In this document: positions 30,648 to 41,115 of the stretch, in pieces | How positions within the stretch are numbered: position 1 is the first letter of the stretch | Layout of the letters: every line of letters starts with the position of its first letter | Assembly (NCBI GenBank): GCA_003133685.1 | Contig: PKYQ01000028.1 | Span: forward strand, 152,454 to 216,453 | DNA: 64,000 nucleotides | Source: Acidimicrobiaceae bacterium | GTDB lineage: Bacteria; Actinomycetota; Acidimicrobiia; Acidimicrobiales; RAAP-2 | Direction: 5' to 3' | Notes under the pieces: model-generated | Seen by the model: only the letters and a program-made list of their open reading frames with translations | Told to the model about the DNA's origin: nothing | The model's database searches: none | Translations under genes and position numbers: made by a program

Positions 30648-31127
30648 ATGGCGCTGGTCCGACTCGACGTCCGCTTCGATAGCCTCGACGCGCTCGCGCA
30701 GTACGCGCACGTCAATCAGGTCGTCGTTTCGATAATCGATGCTGACACCATCGTCGCGCTGGGATCGCTGCACGATCAGCTCACGAGCCCGATCGGGGCC
30801 TGGCTGGAACTCTCGGAGAACTACTCAGCGCAGATGGCGGCGCGCGACGTGGCGACGCTGAGCTGGCTTGTCCCACTCGATACCGTGGTCGTGAGCGGTC
30901 CCAGTGCCGAGGCGAGTGCGCAGGTGCTCGAGGCACTGCTGACGAACGACGAAGTCAACTTCACCAACGGTGTCGCGACGTTGGTCGGTGCCTACAACCG
31001 ACCCGCACCACCGAATCCGATTGCGGTGTGGAGTTGGGACGGTTCGGTGCTGCGTGGTGGTGACGAGGTGCTTCGAGTGGCGTCGTCGGAGTCGAGTGAT
31101 CTCGGCGACGCGACGACGTATCGCTAG
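30648..31127 (+). CDS. Hypothetical protein
   Basis: Open frame starting 3 bp after the DUF2469 stop; protein-like composition. Confidence 0.55.
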   Translation: MALVRLDVRFDSLDALAQYAHVNQVVVSIIDADTIVALGSLHDQLTSPIGAWLELSENYSAQMAARDVATLSWLVPLDTVVVSGPSAEASAQVLEALLTNDEVNFTNGVATLVGAYNRPAPPNPIAVWSWDGSVLRGGDEVLRVASSESSDLGDATTYR

Positions 31128-31529
31128 CTATTCGGGTTGTCGCGTTATTCGATCGGGATGAATAGTCACCGTGACGCGTACTTCTCCCTCGCGACGGTTC
31201 GGGTAGGCGTCGACACCGAGGTACTTCTGGGCCAGGCGATCTATGACCTCGTCGGCGCCGATGGTCGTGAAGCCCACGACCGATCCGTGAAGCGTAATCA
31301 GCGAGTGATCGTCGTCGGGGTCGACGATCGACACGGCGACGCGTGCGTCCGTCGCGAGATTGCGGGCCTTGGCGCGACCGAGTGCGGTATTGATCACGAG
31401 GTCGTCACCCTCCAACTCGACCCAGACCGGCGAAACGTTCGGTCCGCCGTCGGCGTCGAGGCTCGCCACGTGCGCGAGGACCTTTTTCGCGATGAGTTCG
31501 CGAGCGGCGGGTGAGAATAATTCGGTCAT
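31128..31529 (-). CDS. Pyridoxamine 5'-phosphate oxidase-fold protein (PPOX class, F420-type)
   Basis: MTELFSPAARELIAKKVLAHVASLDADGGPNVSPVWVELEGDDLVINTALGRAKARNLATDARVAVSI. Confidence 0.8.
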   Translation of the reverse strand: MTELFSPAARELIAKKVLAHVASLDADGGPNVSPVWVELEGDDLVINTALGRAKARNLATDARVAVSIVDPDDDHSLITLHGSVVGFTTIGADEVIDRLAQKYLGVDAYPNRREGEVRVTVTIHPDRITRQPE

Positions 31530-31575
31530 CTGATTCCTGACGTTGTGGGGTGAAGAGAGCGGTAGTTTTACTGTA

Positions 31576-32679
31576 ATGAACATTGGTGCACACGTACGCG
31601 GGGGCGGCAAGCTCATCCCCTCGCTAGAGGCTGGTGTCGACATTGGCGCGACGTCGATTCAGATATTTACGCAGAGCCCTCGAATGTGGAAGCCCTCGCA
31701 GTACGCGCCCGAGGTGCTCGAGGCGTACCGCGAGGCGCAGGCGAACCATCCCAGCGTGACGCACACGTTCTGTCACGCGACGTACTTGATCAACTTGGCC
31801 AGCCCCGACAAAGAACTGTACGAACGCTCGGTCGCCTGCTTGATCAGCAACCTCTCGACGGGTCGGGGCATGGCCTCCTCGGGCGTCGTACTCCACGTCG
31901 GCTCGCACAAGGGCTCCGGTTTCGAAACCGCGCTGCCGCAGATGGCCGAGGCTTTCAAGCGCGCGCTCGACACCGCGGACGCCGCGCCACCCGGGGTTAA
32001 AGACTGTCCGATCCTGATCGAGAATGCGGCCGGAACGGGCGGCACCGTGGGCCGCAGCCTCGACGAGATTCAGGCGTTGATCGACGCCACCGGTGGCGAC
32101 GAACGCATTGGTTTGTGCATTGACACCCAACACCTGTGGGCGAGTGGCTATGACTATTCGAGCACCCATGGTACGAACAAACTCGTGCACGAAATTGATA
32201 TGCGCATCGGCCTCGACCGTCTCCGTTGCTTCCATTTGAATGACTCGAAGATCGAATTGGGCGGCAACCGAGACCGTCACGCCAACATTGACGAAGGGAC
32301 GATTGGCACCATGGGTCTGGCTGCACTGGTGGGCCATCCAGATTTTCGCGACTTGCCACTTCTGCTCGAGGTTCCCGGCACCGGTGATGGACCTCGCGCC
32401 GAAGATGTCATCGCGGCACGGAACGTTGTCGTTGAGGGCATCAAGCTCTTCGACGGTGAAGTGTCCTCTGAACTCGAAGCGATGGTCCTTGTGTTGCCAC
32501 CGGCCATGACAAGGCCACCCGCGAAGAAGGCCGCCAAGAAAGCACGCGCCAAGAAGATCGCCGCTAAGAAGACCGCCGTTAGGAAAGCTTCAGCGAAGAA
32601 GGCTCCACCGAAGAAGGCTCCGCCGAAGAAGGCTCCAGTGAAGAAGATGCCCGCCAAGAAACCTGCCAAGAAAAAGTAG
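31576..32679 (+). CDS. nfo: Deoxyribonuclease IV with Lys/Ala/Pro-rich C-terminal tail
   Basis: [63 protein letters not shown]; about 55 aa AKK/PKK repeat tail. Confidence 0.9.
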   Translation: MNIGAHVRGGGKLIPSLEAGVDIGATSIQIFTQSPRMWKPSQYAPEVLEAYREAQANHPSVTHTFCHATYLINLASPDKELYERSVACLISNLSTGRGMASSGVVLHVGSHKGSGFETALPQMAEAFKRALDTADAAPPGVKDCPILIENAAGTGGTVGRSLDEIQALIDATGGDERIGLCIDTQHLWASGYDYSSTHGTNKLVHEIDMRIGLDRLRCFHLNDSKIELGGNRDRHANIDEGTIGTMGLAALVGHPDFRDLPLLLEVPGTGDGPRAEDVIAARNVVVEGIKLFDGEVSSELEAMVLVLPPAMTRPPAKKAAKKARAKKIAAKKTAVRKASAKKAPPKKAPPKKAPVKKMPAKKPAKKK

Positions 32680-32689
32680 AGGGTCTGCG

Positions 32690-34078
32690 ATGAGTGAAGT
32701 GAGGATGGAGTCCGACTCCATGGGCATGATTGAGGTGCCATCGAATCACTACTGGGGCGCGCAAACCGAACGGAGTTTGCACCACTTCGCGATCGGACAC
32801 GAAACGATGCCACCGGCACTCATTCGCGCATTCGGAATCTTGAAGTTCGCGTCGGCCCAGGTGAACCACGACCTTGGCAAACTTGATGCTGAGCGGGCAT
32901 CGCTGATCGAACAGGCATCGCGCGAAGTAATTGATGGTGTCCTCGCTGATGAGTTCCCACTTCGTATTTGGCAGACCGGGTCTGGTACGCAAACCAACAT
33001 GAACGTCAACGAGGTCATTTCGAATCGCGCCATCGAGATATCCGGCGGTGTGATGGGTAGCAAGGACCCGATTCACCCGAATGACCACGTCAACATGTCG
33101 CAGTCCTCTAACGACACGTTCCCGACCGCCATGCACATCGCCGCGGTCCTCGAGATCACTGATCGTCTGGTGCCGTCTGTGGGTCGCTTGCGCGACGCCC
33201 TCAACGTGAAAGTGAAAGCGTTCGCGGGCATCACGAAGATTGGACGAACGCACTTGATGGACGCGGTACCGCTCACTCTGGGTCAGGAATTCTCGGGCTA
33301 CGTCGCTCAACTCGACGCCGACCTCGCGAGATTGGGACTCGTTCTGCCCGGACTGTGCGAGTTGGCGGCGGGCGGCACGGCCGTGGGAACTGGTCTCAAT
33401 ACGCATCCCGAATTTGGTGAGCGCGTGGCCGTCGCGATCACGGCTCTTACCGGCAAACCCTTCGTCACGGCGCCGAACTATTTCGCAGCTTTGGCTGCAC
33501 ACGATGCACTCGTGTTTGCCCACGGCGCGATCAGAACGCTCGCCGCGAGCCTGGCAAAAATCGCTGACGACATCCGCTGGCTTGGATCGGGTCCTCGTTC
33601 GGGACTCGGTGAACTGATTTTGCCCGAAAATGAGCCGGGTAGCTCCATCATGCCGGGGAAGGTCAATCCGACCCAGTGCGAAGCGATGATCATGGTCGCG
33701 GTCCAGGTGTTCGGCAATGACGTCGCCGTGACGTCGGCTGGTGCACGGGGCAATCTCGAATTGAACGTGTGCAAGCCCGTCCTCATTCACAATTTCTGTA
33801 ATTCGGTCGACCTCTTGACTGACGCGTGTGACCGGTTCCGCGAGTTCTGCATCGAGGGACTCGAGCCCGATGTCGAGCGCATCGCGCAGCACCTGCACAA
33901 CTCGCTGATGCTCGTGACGGCGCTCGCCCCGAGCATTGGTTACGACAAGGCCGCGGAAGTCGCGAAGAAGGCTCATCACGAGGGCACCACGTTGCGCGAG
34001 GCCGTCCTCACCTTGGGACTACTCAGCGGCGAAGAGTACGACGAGGCCGTAGTGCCTGAGGACATGACGCACCCTTGA
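32690..34078 (+). CDS. fumC: Fumarate hydratase class II
   Basis: [46 protein letters not shown]. Confidence 0.95.
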   Translation: MSEVRMESDSMGMIEVPSNHYWGAQTERSLHHFAIGHETMPPALIRAFGILKFASAQVNHDLGKLDAERASLIEQASREVIDGVLADEFPLRIWQTGSGTQTNMNVNEVISNRAIEISGGVMGSKDPIHPNDHVNMSQSSNDTFPTAMHIAAVLEITDRLVPSVGRLRDALNVKVKAFAGITKIGRTHLMDAVPLTLGQEFSGYVAQLDADLARLGLVLPGLCELAAGGTAVGTGLNTHPEFGERVAVAITALTGKPFVTAPNYFAALAAHDALVFAHGAIRTLAASLAKIADDIRWLGSGPRSGLGELILPENEPGSSIMPGKVNPTQCEAMIMVAVQVFGNDVAVTSAGARGNLELNVCKPVLIHNFCNSVDLLTDACDRFREFCIEGLEPDVERIAQHLHNSLMLVTALAPSIGYDKAAEVAKKAHHEGTTLREAVLTLGLLSGEEYDEAVVPEDMTHP

Positions 34079-34389
34079 CCAGACCGTCACGACTCGACGA
34101 CCACGTCGCGCAGGACTGGACCACGGCACATCCACATTGGCACGTCGAAGATTCACACTTGATTCGCTACGTCCGAACCACCGACTACCCGAGCGGCGCA
34201 CGGCTGATTCAGGCGCAAGTGGCACTCGCCGAACGTCTCGACCATCACCCGGTCGTGACGTTCAGCTATCGTCGGCTGCGCTTTGAACTGTGGACCCACG
34301 ACCGCGACGGTCTGACCCAGTTGGACTTCGACTACGCCGAAGCACTTGATTCAATAGTCGAGAACGACTTCGCCGAGTTCGTTCGCTAG
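34075..34389 (+). CDS. Pterin-4a-carbinolamine dehydratase-like protein
   Basis: [43 protein letters not shown]. Confidence 0.75.
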   Translation: MTRPSRLDDHVAQDWTTAHPHWHVEDSHLIRYVRTTDYPSGARLIQAQVALAERLDHHPVVTFSYRRLRFELWTHDRDGLTQLDFDYAEALDSIVENDFAEFVR

Positions 34390-34961
34390 GAGACGGGCAG
34401 GTTCCATAGCGCCATCCAGCGCGAGAGATCCTTTTCCATTGGAAGGTCGTCACCGACGAAAGAGCGCACCCGCAGTTCCAACTCGTTGTCGCGCTGGTTT
34501 GGCCCGGTCGGAGCGAAGGGGTAGAAGGTTCCTTGCTTGAGGAGATAGACCATTCGAACTGCGCCATCGCCCGGCGGCGTCTTAGGGACGAATCCGAAGA
34601 CCGCGCACAACAGTCGCGGACCAAGTCCGTGTTCGACCATCGTGGTGTTGGCGCCGTGAATCCGTGTCACCAGGCCGTCGAGTTCGGGATCGGTGACGAC
34701 CAACCACTTGAATCCCAAATCGTCGGTCGTGATCTTCACGGTGCCGGTCTTGTCGTCGAAGTTGAGCAACGCGGTGATCTCGTCGTCGGTCGTGATCGTG
34801 GTCTCGCCACTCCCGGCCTTGAAGCAGAGTCCAGCGTTGCCCGACGGGACGAGGTCCAGTTCGCTCTGCAGCGTCAACGCCGCGGACGGCAACGCGAAGA
34901 GACCGTCGAGTTTCGGCGCGACCTGTTTGGTGCGTCCGAAGAGAGCGTCGCGAAGACCCAC
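34386..34961 (-). CDS. PspA-associated protein PspAB-like
   Basis: MGLRDALFGRTKQVAPKLDGLFALPSAALTLQ; adjacent to htpX and pspA. Confidence 0.7.
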   Translation of the reverse strand: MGLRDALFGRTKQVAPKLDGLFALPSAALTLQSELDLVPSGNAGLCFKAGSGETTITTDDEITALLNFDDKTGTVKITTDDLGFKWLVVTDPELDGLVTRIHGANTTMVEHGLGPRLLCAVFGFVPKTPPGDGAVRMVYLLKQGTFYPFAPTGPNQRDNELELRVRSFVGDDLPMEKDLSRWMALWNLPVS

Positions 34962-35866
34962 TAGCCGTTGAGTTCGACTTCGAGCTTCTTCAGCGCGTCA
35001 AGTCGCTTCTCCAGCGAAGGGTGCGTGGAGAAGAGCGACGCCGCCGTGTTGCCGGCGAGGGCCGGGGCAAAGAAGAAGGCGTTCATGCCCTCGGACTTGC
35101 GAAGGTCGGTGCGTGGGATCTTGCCCATGTCGCCCGTCACGTGGACGAGTGCACTAGCGAGCACGCTGGGTTTGCCGATGAGGATCGCGCCGGACCGGTC
35201 GGCCGCGAGTTCGCGATAGCGCGACAGGGCCATCGTCAATAAGAAGGCGATGATGTAGATGACGATCGATATGACGAAGGTCAACATCTCGAGCAGGACG
35301 ATTTGATTGCCGTTACGACTTCGCCCGCCGCCCGTGAGCAACGTGCTCCACAGCGCGATGCGACTGACCAGGCCAGCGAGCATGCCCACCCCTGACGCGA
35401 TTGTCATTATCGCGACGTCGCGGTGCGCGACGTGACTCAGTTCGTGGGCGAGTACGGCCTCGAGCTCCTCGTCATTAAGACGGTTCATCAGTCCTCGCGT
35501 CGCGCAGATCACGGCGTGCTTGGGACTTCGACCGGTCGCGAAGGCGTTGGGAATGTCCATCTCAGCGACACCGACTCGTGGTTTTTGCATGTTGGCGAGC
35601 AGGCAGAGCCGGTCCACGATCTCGTGGAGCTTCGGCTCTTGGGCTGGCGTCACCTCTTTGGCGTGCATCGAGAACATCGCGATCTTGTCCGAGAAGAAGT
35701 ACTGGGAGAAGAGCAGTCCGCCACAGATGACGATGACGAATCCGAGTTGAACCCCGACGTTCAAGAGCACCGTGAAGATGATCACGTAGAGGATGACGAG
35801 CGCGAGGCCCGTCATGAACATTCGAACGTTCAATCCGTGGTCGCTCTCGATCTTCGATGGGGCCAT
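34961..35866 (-). CDS. htpX: Membrane zinc metalloprotease HtpX (M48)
   Basis: AVLAHELSHVAHRDV (HExxH), TM segments, STHPSLEKRLDALKKLE. Confidence 0.92.
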   Translation of the reverse strand: MAPSKIESDHGLNVRMFMTGLALVILYVIIFTVLLNVGVQLGFVIVICGGLLFSQYFFSDKIAMFSMHAKEVTPAQEPKLHEIVDRLCLLANMQKPRVGVAEMDIPNAFATGRSPKHAVICATRGLMNRLNDEELEAVLAHELSHVAHRDVAIMTIASGVGMLAGLVSRIALWSTLLTGGGRSRNGNQIVLLEMLTFVISIVIYIIAFLLTMALSRYRELAADRSGAILIGKPSVLASALVHVTGDMGKIPRTDLRKSEGMNAFFFAPALAGNTAASLFSTHPSLEKRLDALKKLEVELNG

Positions 35867-36636
35867 TACTTGGCCTCTTCGGTGTTCGCCGCGGCGTTAG
35901 TCGCGGGAGCGTCACCCGAGGGCAGTTCCGACGTGGCGCCGCTCGAGACCTGCGTCTTCAGCGCCGCGATCTGCGCGTCGATGTCCGAGGTGCCCTTGGC
36001 CTTGTCGAGCTGGGCCTGGATATCGTCGTTCGTGCTCGTGAGATCGGTGAGTGCGCCGGAGGCGAGTAGTTCGTCGAGTGCGCCACTGCGTGCCTGCATT
36101 TCGGCGACCTTGTCCTGGGCGCGCTGCATCGCGGCACCGGCGTCGCCCATGGACGTCGAGATCCCACTGACGGATTCGGAGATGTGCGCCGACGCTTCTG
36201 CGGCGGTGTACGTCGCCTTGATCGTCTCTTTCTTGGTGCGGAAGGCTTCGACCTCAGTCTGGAGCCGCTGGGCGGTGTCGGTCAACTTCTGTTCTTGGTC
36301 GACGATGGTGGCGTGTTGGGTTTCCAGGTCGGCCAATTGCACGGTGATCGCCTGGCGACGAGAGAGGGCTTCGCGCGCGAGGGGCTCGTTGTTCTGGGCG
36401 AGGGCGGCCTTGGCCTGCTCGGCCAACTTGTCGCCCTGCGTCTTCAACTGCTCGGCCTGGATTTCGACGCGCTTGCGCGCGGTGGCGACGTCGGCGACGG
36501 CGCGCTTCACCTTCGTGAGGTTGTCGAGCTGCTGTTCGTAGGAGAGATCCAGCGTCTGGCGGGGGTCCTCAGCCTTGTTCAGCGCCGAGTTCGCCTTGGC
36601 CTGAAAGATAGTGCTGACGCGCTTCATGATACCCAT
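35866..36636 (-). CDS. pspA: PspA/IM30 family phage-shock-like protein
   Basis: MGIMKRVSTIFQAKANSALNKAEDPRQTLDLSYEQQLDNL; AAGGAGG upstream. Confidence 0.9.
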   Translation of the reverse strand: MGIMKRVSTIFQAKANSALNKAEDPRQTLDLSYEQQLDNLTKVKRAVADVATARKRVEIQAEQLKTQGDKLAEQAKAALAQNNEPLAREALSRRQAITVQLADLETQHATIVDQEQKLTDTAQRLQTEVEAFRTKKETIKATYTAAEASAHISESVSGISTSMGDAGAAMQRAQDKVAEMQARSGALDELLASGALTDLTSTNDDIQAQLDKAKGTSDIDAQIAALKTQVSSGATSELPSGDAPATNAAANTEEAK

Positions 36637-36723
36637 GGGGGCCTCCTTAGTTACGAGTCCACACTAGGGGGCAACTCGGGTTCACCGCGAACGAATGGGC
36701 ATTGGCGATTTGTAAGAAAGTCG

Positions 36724-37212
36724 TTAACTTCTCGGCAAGTCACGGTCCTGTTCACCGGCCTGCGATGCCAACTCCTGACGGTAGTGCTCGAGCGCGTTCG
36801 CCAACGCGTCGTCACCAAGTGAAAGGATGCGCGCGGCGAGCAGACCGGCGTTGGTCGCGCCGTTGATGGCGGTCGTGGCGACCGGTACGCCGCGCGGCAT
36901 CTGGGCGATGGAGAGCAATGAGTCCAGGCCGTCGAGTTGCGCGAGCGCGACCGGGACACCGATGACGGGCAAGGTGGTCACCGCGGCCAACATCCCGGGT
37001 AAGTGCGCCGCGCCACCGGCACCGGCGATCAGCACTCGGAGTCCACGCGAACGAGCGCTGAGGCCGTACTCGATCATGGCTTCCGGCGTGCGGTGCGCCG
37101 AGACGACGTGGATCTCACTCGGCACGCCGAAGCGCTTCAGGATCGTCTCGGCACCCTTCATGATCTCGTGGTCCGAGGAACTACCCATGACGATCCCAAC
37201 CACTGGCTGCAC
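36724..37212 (-). CDS. purE: 5-(carboxyamino)imidazole ribonucleotide mutase
   Basis: [54 protein letters not shown] start overlapping the purK stop. Confidence 0.95.
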   Translation of the reverse strand: MQPVVGIVMGSSSDHEIMKGAETILKRFGVPSEIHVVSAHRTPEAMIEYGLSARSRGLRVLIAGAGGAAHLPGMLAAVTTLPVIGVPVALAQLDGLDSLLSIAQMPRGVPVATTAINGATNAGLLAARILSLGDDALANALEHYRQELASQAGEQDRDLPRS

Positions 37213-38363
37213 TATGTCTCCCGTGTCCGCGTGCCGTACGCCCGCGCGCTCTCCCATGCTGTCACGTGCGCCGCGCTCGCGTCGTCGCCCACGACGGTGA
37301 CGTGACCAAGTTTTCGACCCGGGCGCCAGGACTTGCCGTAGTCGTGCACGTGCGCCCCGGGGATTTCACTCGCTCGTTCGATCGAACCCGGCTCGTCAGC
37401 GCCCACGACGTTCACCATCACGGCCGAGGCCACGATCGGTTCGGTCGAACCGAGGGGCCGGCCACTCACCGCCAAGAGGTGATTCGTGAACTGACTCGTG
37501 CGCGCGCCCTCGATCGTCCAGTGTCCCGTGTTGTGGGGACGCAGGGCGATCTCATTGACGAACAGTCCGCGGTCGCTCAGGAAGAATTCGATGGCGAGCA
37601 CGCCGACGGCACCAACGAGGTCGGCAATCTTTCGACCGAGTCGATTGGCTTCGTGTTGCGTCGCCTCATCGACGTCGGCCGGGTAGCGGACCTCGACGCA
37701 CATTCCCTTGGACTGGACTGTTGAGACGAGGGGATAGTTGGCGTAGCCGTGAAGGCCACGCACGACGACGAGCGCGAGTTCGCTCCGGAGGCTCAAACGC
37801 TCTTCGATCACCACGCTGGTGGTTCGTGAGAGTTCGTCGATCATCGCCAGCGTCTCCACGCGGCTCTGTGGAAAGAGCACGCCGCGCCCGTCGTAACCGC
37901 CGCGCGCGGCCTTCAAGACCGGCGGCCCGACGCTGTCGAGGAAACCCTTCAGCATCGGATCGTTCTTGGACGTGACCACGATGAACCTCGGCACGGGAAT
38001 GCCCGCGGCGTCGAAGGCTCGTCGTTGGTGACCCTTGTCGACGGCGAATCGCAGGGCGCGGGCATTCGGTCGAATCATGACGCCGCGAGCTTCGAGAACC
38101 GAGATTTGATCGAGATCGACCAGTTCGTGATCGAACGTGATGACGTCGACCTTGGCGCAGAGTTCGTCGAGTGCCCTGACGTCGTCGGGCGATCCGTAAA
38201 TCGCCGCGTCGGCGGTCGCGACGGCCGAATCGTCCGGTGAGGTCGCGAGGACGGTCAAGATGACGCCGGCGCCGTGGGCCGCGTCGCCCATCATTCGGGC
38301 CAGCTGGCCTGCTCCCACCACCCCCACCGATACGGGACCAGTAGGTTGGGTTTCGATCAACAC
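37212..38363 (-). CDS. purK: 5-(carboxyamino)imidazole ribonucleotide synthase
   Basis: [24 protein letters not shown]-grasp motifs, [16 protein letters not shown]. Confidence 0.93.
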   Translation of the reverse strand: MLIETQPTGPVSVGVVGAGQLARMMGDAAHGAGVILTVLATSPDDSAVATADAAIYGSPDDVRALDELCAKVDVITFDHELVDLDQISVLEARGVMIRPNARALRFAVDKGHQRRAFDAAGIPVPRFIVVTSKNDPMLKGFLDSVGPPVLKAARGGYDGRGVLFPQSRVETLAMIDELSRTTSVVIEERLSLRSELALVVVRGLHGYANYPLVSTVQSKGMCVEVRYPADVDEATQHEANRLGRKIADLVGAVGVLAIEFFLSDRGLFVNEIALRPHNTGHWTIEGARTSQFTNHLLAVSGRPLGSTEPIVASAVMVNVVGADEPGSIERASEIPGAHVHDYGKSWRPGRKLGHVTVVGDDASAAHVTAWESARAYGTRTRET

Positions 38364-38402
38364 GACCGTAACGCTATCGGTCGGTCGAGCGAGGAGGTCC
38401 TG

Positions 38403-39311
38403 ATGGACATCGCAATCGGAATGGACGTCGACGGACCACTGGAGAAGACGCTCGAACGCGCCGAGGGGCTGCGTGCGCGAGGCTTCACTCGAATGTGGTC
38501 CTCGCAGATCTTCGGACCGGACACGCTCACCGTGTTCGCCGTGGTCGGGCGCGAGTACCCGGACCTCGATCTCGGCACGGCCGTCGTGCCGATTCAAACG
38601 CGCCACCCCACGATGCTCGCGGCCCAAGCGCGCACGGTGCAAGAGGCCATCGGTGGACGACTTTCGCTGGGCATCGGGCTCTCGCACAAGGCCGTCGTCG
38701 AGGGCATGTGGGGCATCTCCTTCGATCGTCCGGCGAGTTACATGGGCGAGTACCTCGCGGCCTTAGCGCCACTCCTGCGGGGCGAGCGCGTCCGGGTCCA
38801 CGGTGAACGGGTGAGCGCCACGACGATCGGCGTCTTAGGACCGAGCGACACGCGGACACCGGGTCTCTTGGTGGCGGCACTGGCTCCCAAGATGCTCGAG
38901 ATGGCGGGGACTTTGACCGACGGGACGTTGACGTGGATGACGGGCGTGAAGACGCTCGCCACGCACGTCGTGCCGACGATCAACGCCGCCGCCGCGGCGG
39001 CCGGTCGTCCCACTCCGCGGGTCGTGTGCAGTCTGCCGATCTCGGTGACGGCCGACGTCGCCGACACCATGACGAAGGTGAACGAGACCCTCGAGATCTA
39101 CGGCACGTTGCCGAGCTATCGCGCGATGTTGGACCGCGAAGGGGCGAAGGGTCCGGCCGACGTCGGTCTCTTCGGCACCCGCGAGCAGGTCCTGGAAAAA
39201 CTCCACGATCTGGCCGAGGCCGGGGTGACGGAGTTCTCGGCCGCGCTGGCCGGTGGCGCCGACGATCGAGACGAAACCTACGACACGCTGGTCGCGTACC
39301 AGTCGACGTAA
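38403..39311 (+). CDS. LLM-class F420-dependent oxidoreductase
   Basis: MDIAIGMDVDGPLEKTLERAEGLRARGFTRMWSSQIFGPD; luciferase-like monooxygenase features. Confidence 0.85.
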   Translation: MDIAIGMDVDGPLEKTLERAEGLRARGFTRMWSSQIFGPDTLTVFAVVGREYPDLDLGTAVVPIQTRHPTMLAAQARTVQEAIGGRLSLGIGLSHKAVVEGMWGISFDRPASYMGEYLAALAPLLRGERVRVHGERVSATTIGVLGPSDTRTPGLLVAALAPKMLEMAGTLTDGTLTWMTGVKTLATHVVPTINAAAAAAGRPTPRVVCSLPISVTADVADTMTKVNETLEIYGTLPSYRAMLDREGAKGPADVGLFGTREQVLEKLHDLAEAGVTEFSAALAGGADDRDETYDTLVAYQST

Positions 39312-39321
39312 CTGGGCGGGT

Positions 39322-39915
39322 TCAGCGCGGCAGTTGGGTATGCTTGAACTCGTTCAGGTCGGCGCGATTCGTCATCATGGCAAGCAGCGTGGTGATCAGT
39401 TCAACCGACTGGGCCGGGTCATCACTGGGCTCGCTCATGTAGCGAACGAACGTCGCGTCGTCCTTCACCACGAACGTCGGCACGCCGAACGCCTCGAAGC
39501 GATCGAACTCCTTGTGACTCGCGGCAATCACGTCATGGGGTCGGCGTGAGGCGACGTCGGCGGCAACTTTCGCCATGTCAACCCCGAGCGGCGCGAGGAC
39601 GTTGCTGATCTCGTCGAGCGTGATGAGTCGGATCGCTCGGTCGTGACGGGCCCGAAAGAGCGCTTCGTGCGCGTCGAGAAAGTACTCACTCTGTTGGTCG
39701 CGCACGGAGATTGCGGCCGCCAGCGAAATCAAGTCGGCGTCGTGGGCCGGGTCGTTCCACACGTCGGGTGCGCCGTCGCTTCGGCTACCTTGACTGAGCG
39801 ACCACGGGGAGAAGTTGACGTCGAAGTCGGCGCCGGCACGTAACGCCGTGACGACGTGCAGGTGGATGTTCTTCGCGAACGGGCACCGGTAGTCGAAGGA
39901 GAGGTCGAATTGCAT
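39322..39915 (-). CDS. DsbA-like thioredoxin-fold protein
   Basis: FDLSFDYRCPFAKNIHLHV; FEAFGVPTFVVKDDATFV. Confidence 0.75.
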   Translation of the reverse strand: MQFDLSFDYRCPFAKNIHLHVVTALRAGADFDVNFSPWSLSQGSRSDGAPDVWNDPAHDADLISLAAAISVRDQQSEYFLDAHEALFRARHDRAIRLITLDEISNVLAPLGVDMAKVAADVASRRPHDVIAASHKEFDRFEAFGVPTFVVKDDATFVRYMSEPSDDPAQSVELITTLLAMMTNRADLNEFKHTQLPR

Positions 39916-39956
39916 ATCGCCAGACTAAAGGTCGATCCTCGAAAACCCTCAACGAC

Positions 39957-40745
39957 TCAGACGGGTACGGCGACTCCGTTCGCACGACAGAGGTCTTTGT
40001 ACGAGCAGAAGCGACAGGCTCTGACCGACGGGGTCGCTGGGAATTCGCCGTCGCCATAGAACCGATTGATCTTCTCCCACGCGTTGGCGGCCGATTGCGA
40101 GCGGGCCCGCACGACGACGTCGCTCACGTCGCGTTCGATGCTCTCGCCCTTTGCGACGTACATCAGTCGAATCTTGGTGGGCTTTTCGCCGAGTTTGGCT
40201 TCGCACAACGCGGCGTACAGTTCGGCGTTGGCGAAGGTCTGGGAGTCGTAGTTGCGATTCGGCAGGGCGCCAGTCTTGTAGTCGACGATCGTGAGCGTTC
40301 CGTCGGTGTCGCGGTCGAGCCGGTCCAGGATGCCGAAGAGCGGCGCACCGTTGACGGTGACGCCGAGTCGAAGTTCGACGCCTTCACTGGTGACCGTCGT
40401 CGGATCTTCCATTTCGAAGTACGTCGTGATGATGTGATCGGTCTCGGCGAGCAGCCGAGCCATCATGGCGTCATCCATGGCGATGTCGACGCGAACGTCC
40501 TGCGTGAGGACCGCCTCGACGGCCGCTGGTATGAACTCACGGGCCCTTTCGATGGTCCGTTCTCCAGCAAGAAGATTGAAGAGTTGTTCGAAGACGTAGT
40601 GAGCAAAGCGGCCCTTGGCCGTTGCGTAGGACGCGGGCTGGGGGATGCGCTCGATCGAGGCGTACTGGTAACGACGCGGGCAGGCCTGAAAATCCGAGAG
40701 ACGAGAAGGGGAGAGGGAACGGGGCAGTTCCTGCGTGAAGGACAT
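39957..40745 (-). CDS. PD-(D/E)XK nuclease family protein (RecB-like)
   Basis: LSPSRLSDFQACPRRYQYASIERI; GILDRLDRDTDGTLTIVDYKTG; C-terminal CRFCSYKDLC cluster. Confidence 0.85.
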   Translation of the reverse strand: MSFTQELPRSLSPSRLSDFQACPRRYQYASIERIPQPASYATAKGRFAHYVFEQLFNLLAGERTIERAREFIPAAVEAVLTQDVRVDIAMDDAMMARLLAETDHIITTYFEMEDPTTVTSEGVELRLGVTVNGAPLFGILDRLDRDTDGTLTIVDYKTGALPNRNYDSQTFANAELYAALCEAKLGEKPTKIRLMYVAKGESIERDVSDVVVRARSQSAANAWEKINRFYGDGEFPATPSVRACRFCSYKDLCRANGVAVPV

Positions 40746-40809
40746 GACTCCACGGTAGGACGGGGGTGTGACGCCGAGCGACCATAGTGCCACCGACTAG
40801 AAATGAAGC

Positions 40810-41115
40810 ATGAAACAACGCGCCGTCGTCACTCGTCACGGCCACGTGGTGCGAAGCACCCGTTGGAATGGGGTACGCGCCGGTGATGAAGTCGTCGTGG
40901 ACGGCGCCAAAGAGCGTCGTCAACATTGGGTCTTTGTCGCCCACGTCGTGAACGAATCCACGAACGACGAATGGGTCGAGGTTCGCGGCGGCCGCGTGGG
41001 TGAAGCTAAGGGGCGGTCGTTCCGACCAGAGGTTATATACCCAGGTTCTGCGAAGAAGGGCTCTCGCCTCGTGGGGATGTCGCTGGCGGAGGCTCCGCAA
41101 CTGCCGATCCCTTGA
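40810..41115 (+). CDS. Hypothetical protein
   Basis: MKQRAVVTRHGHVVRSTRWNGVRAGDEVVVDGAKERRQHWVFVAHVVN; 3' end overlaps the convergent MFS gene by about 80 bp. Confidence 0.65.
   Translation: MKQRAVVTRHGHVVRSTRWNGVRAGDEVVVDGAKERRQHWVFVAHVVNESTNDEWVEVRGGRVGEAKGRSFRPEVIYPGSAKKGSRLVGMSLAEAPQLPIP

Noticed and set aside
39957-40745. Cas4 or defence nuclease
   Set aside because: The RecB-like PD-(D/E)XK protein has a C-terminal Cys cluster, but no cas or defence partners are adjacent; treated as a general nuclease-family protein.
41033-41115. Gene overlap between the 40810..41115 protein and the convergent MFS gene as a regulatory device
   Set aside because: Convergent 3' overlaps of this size are common; no extra evidence of function.
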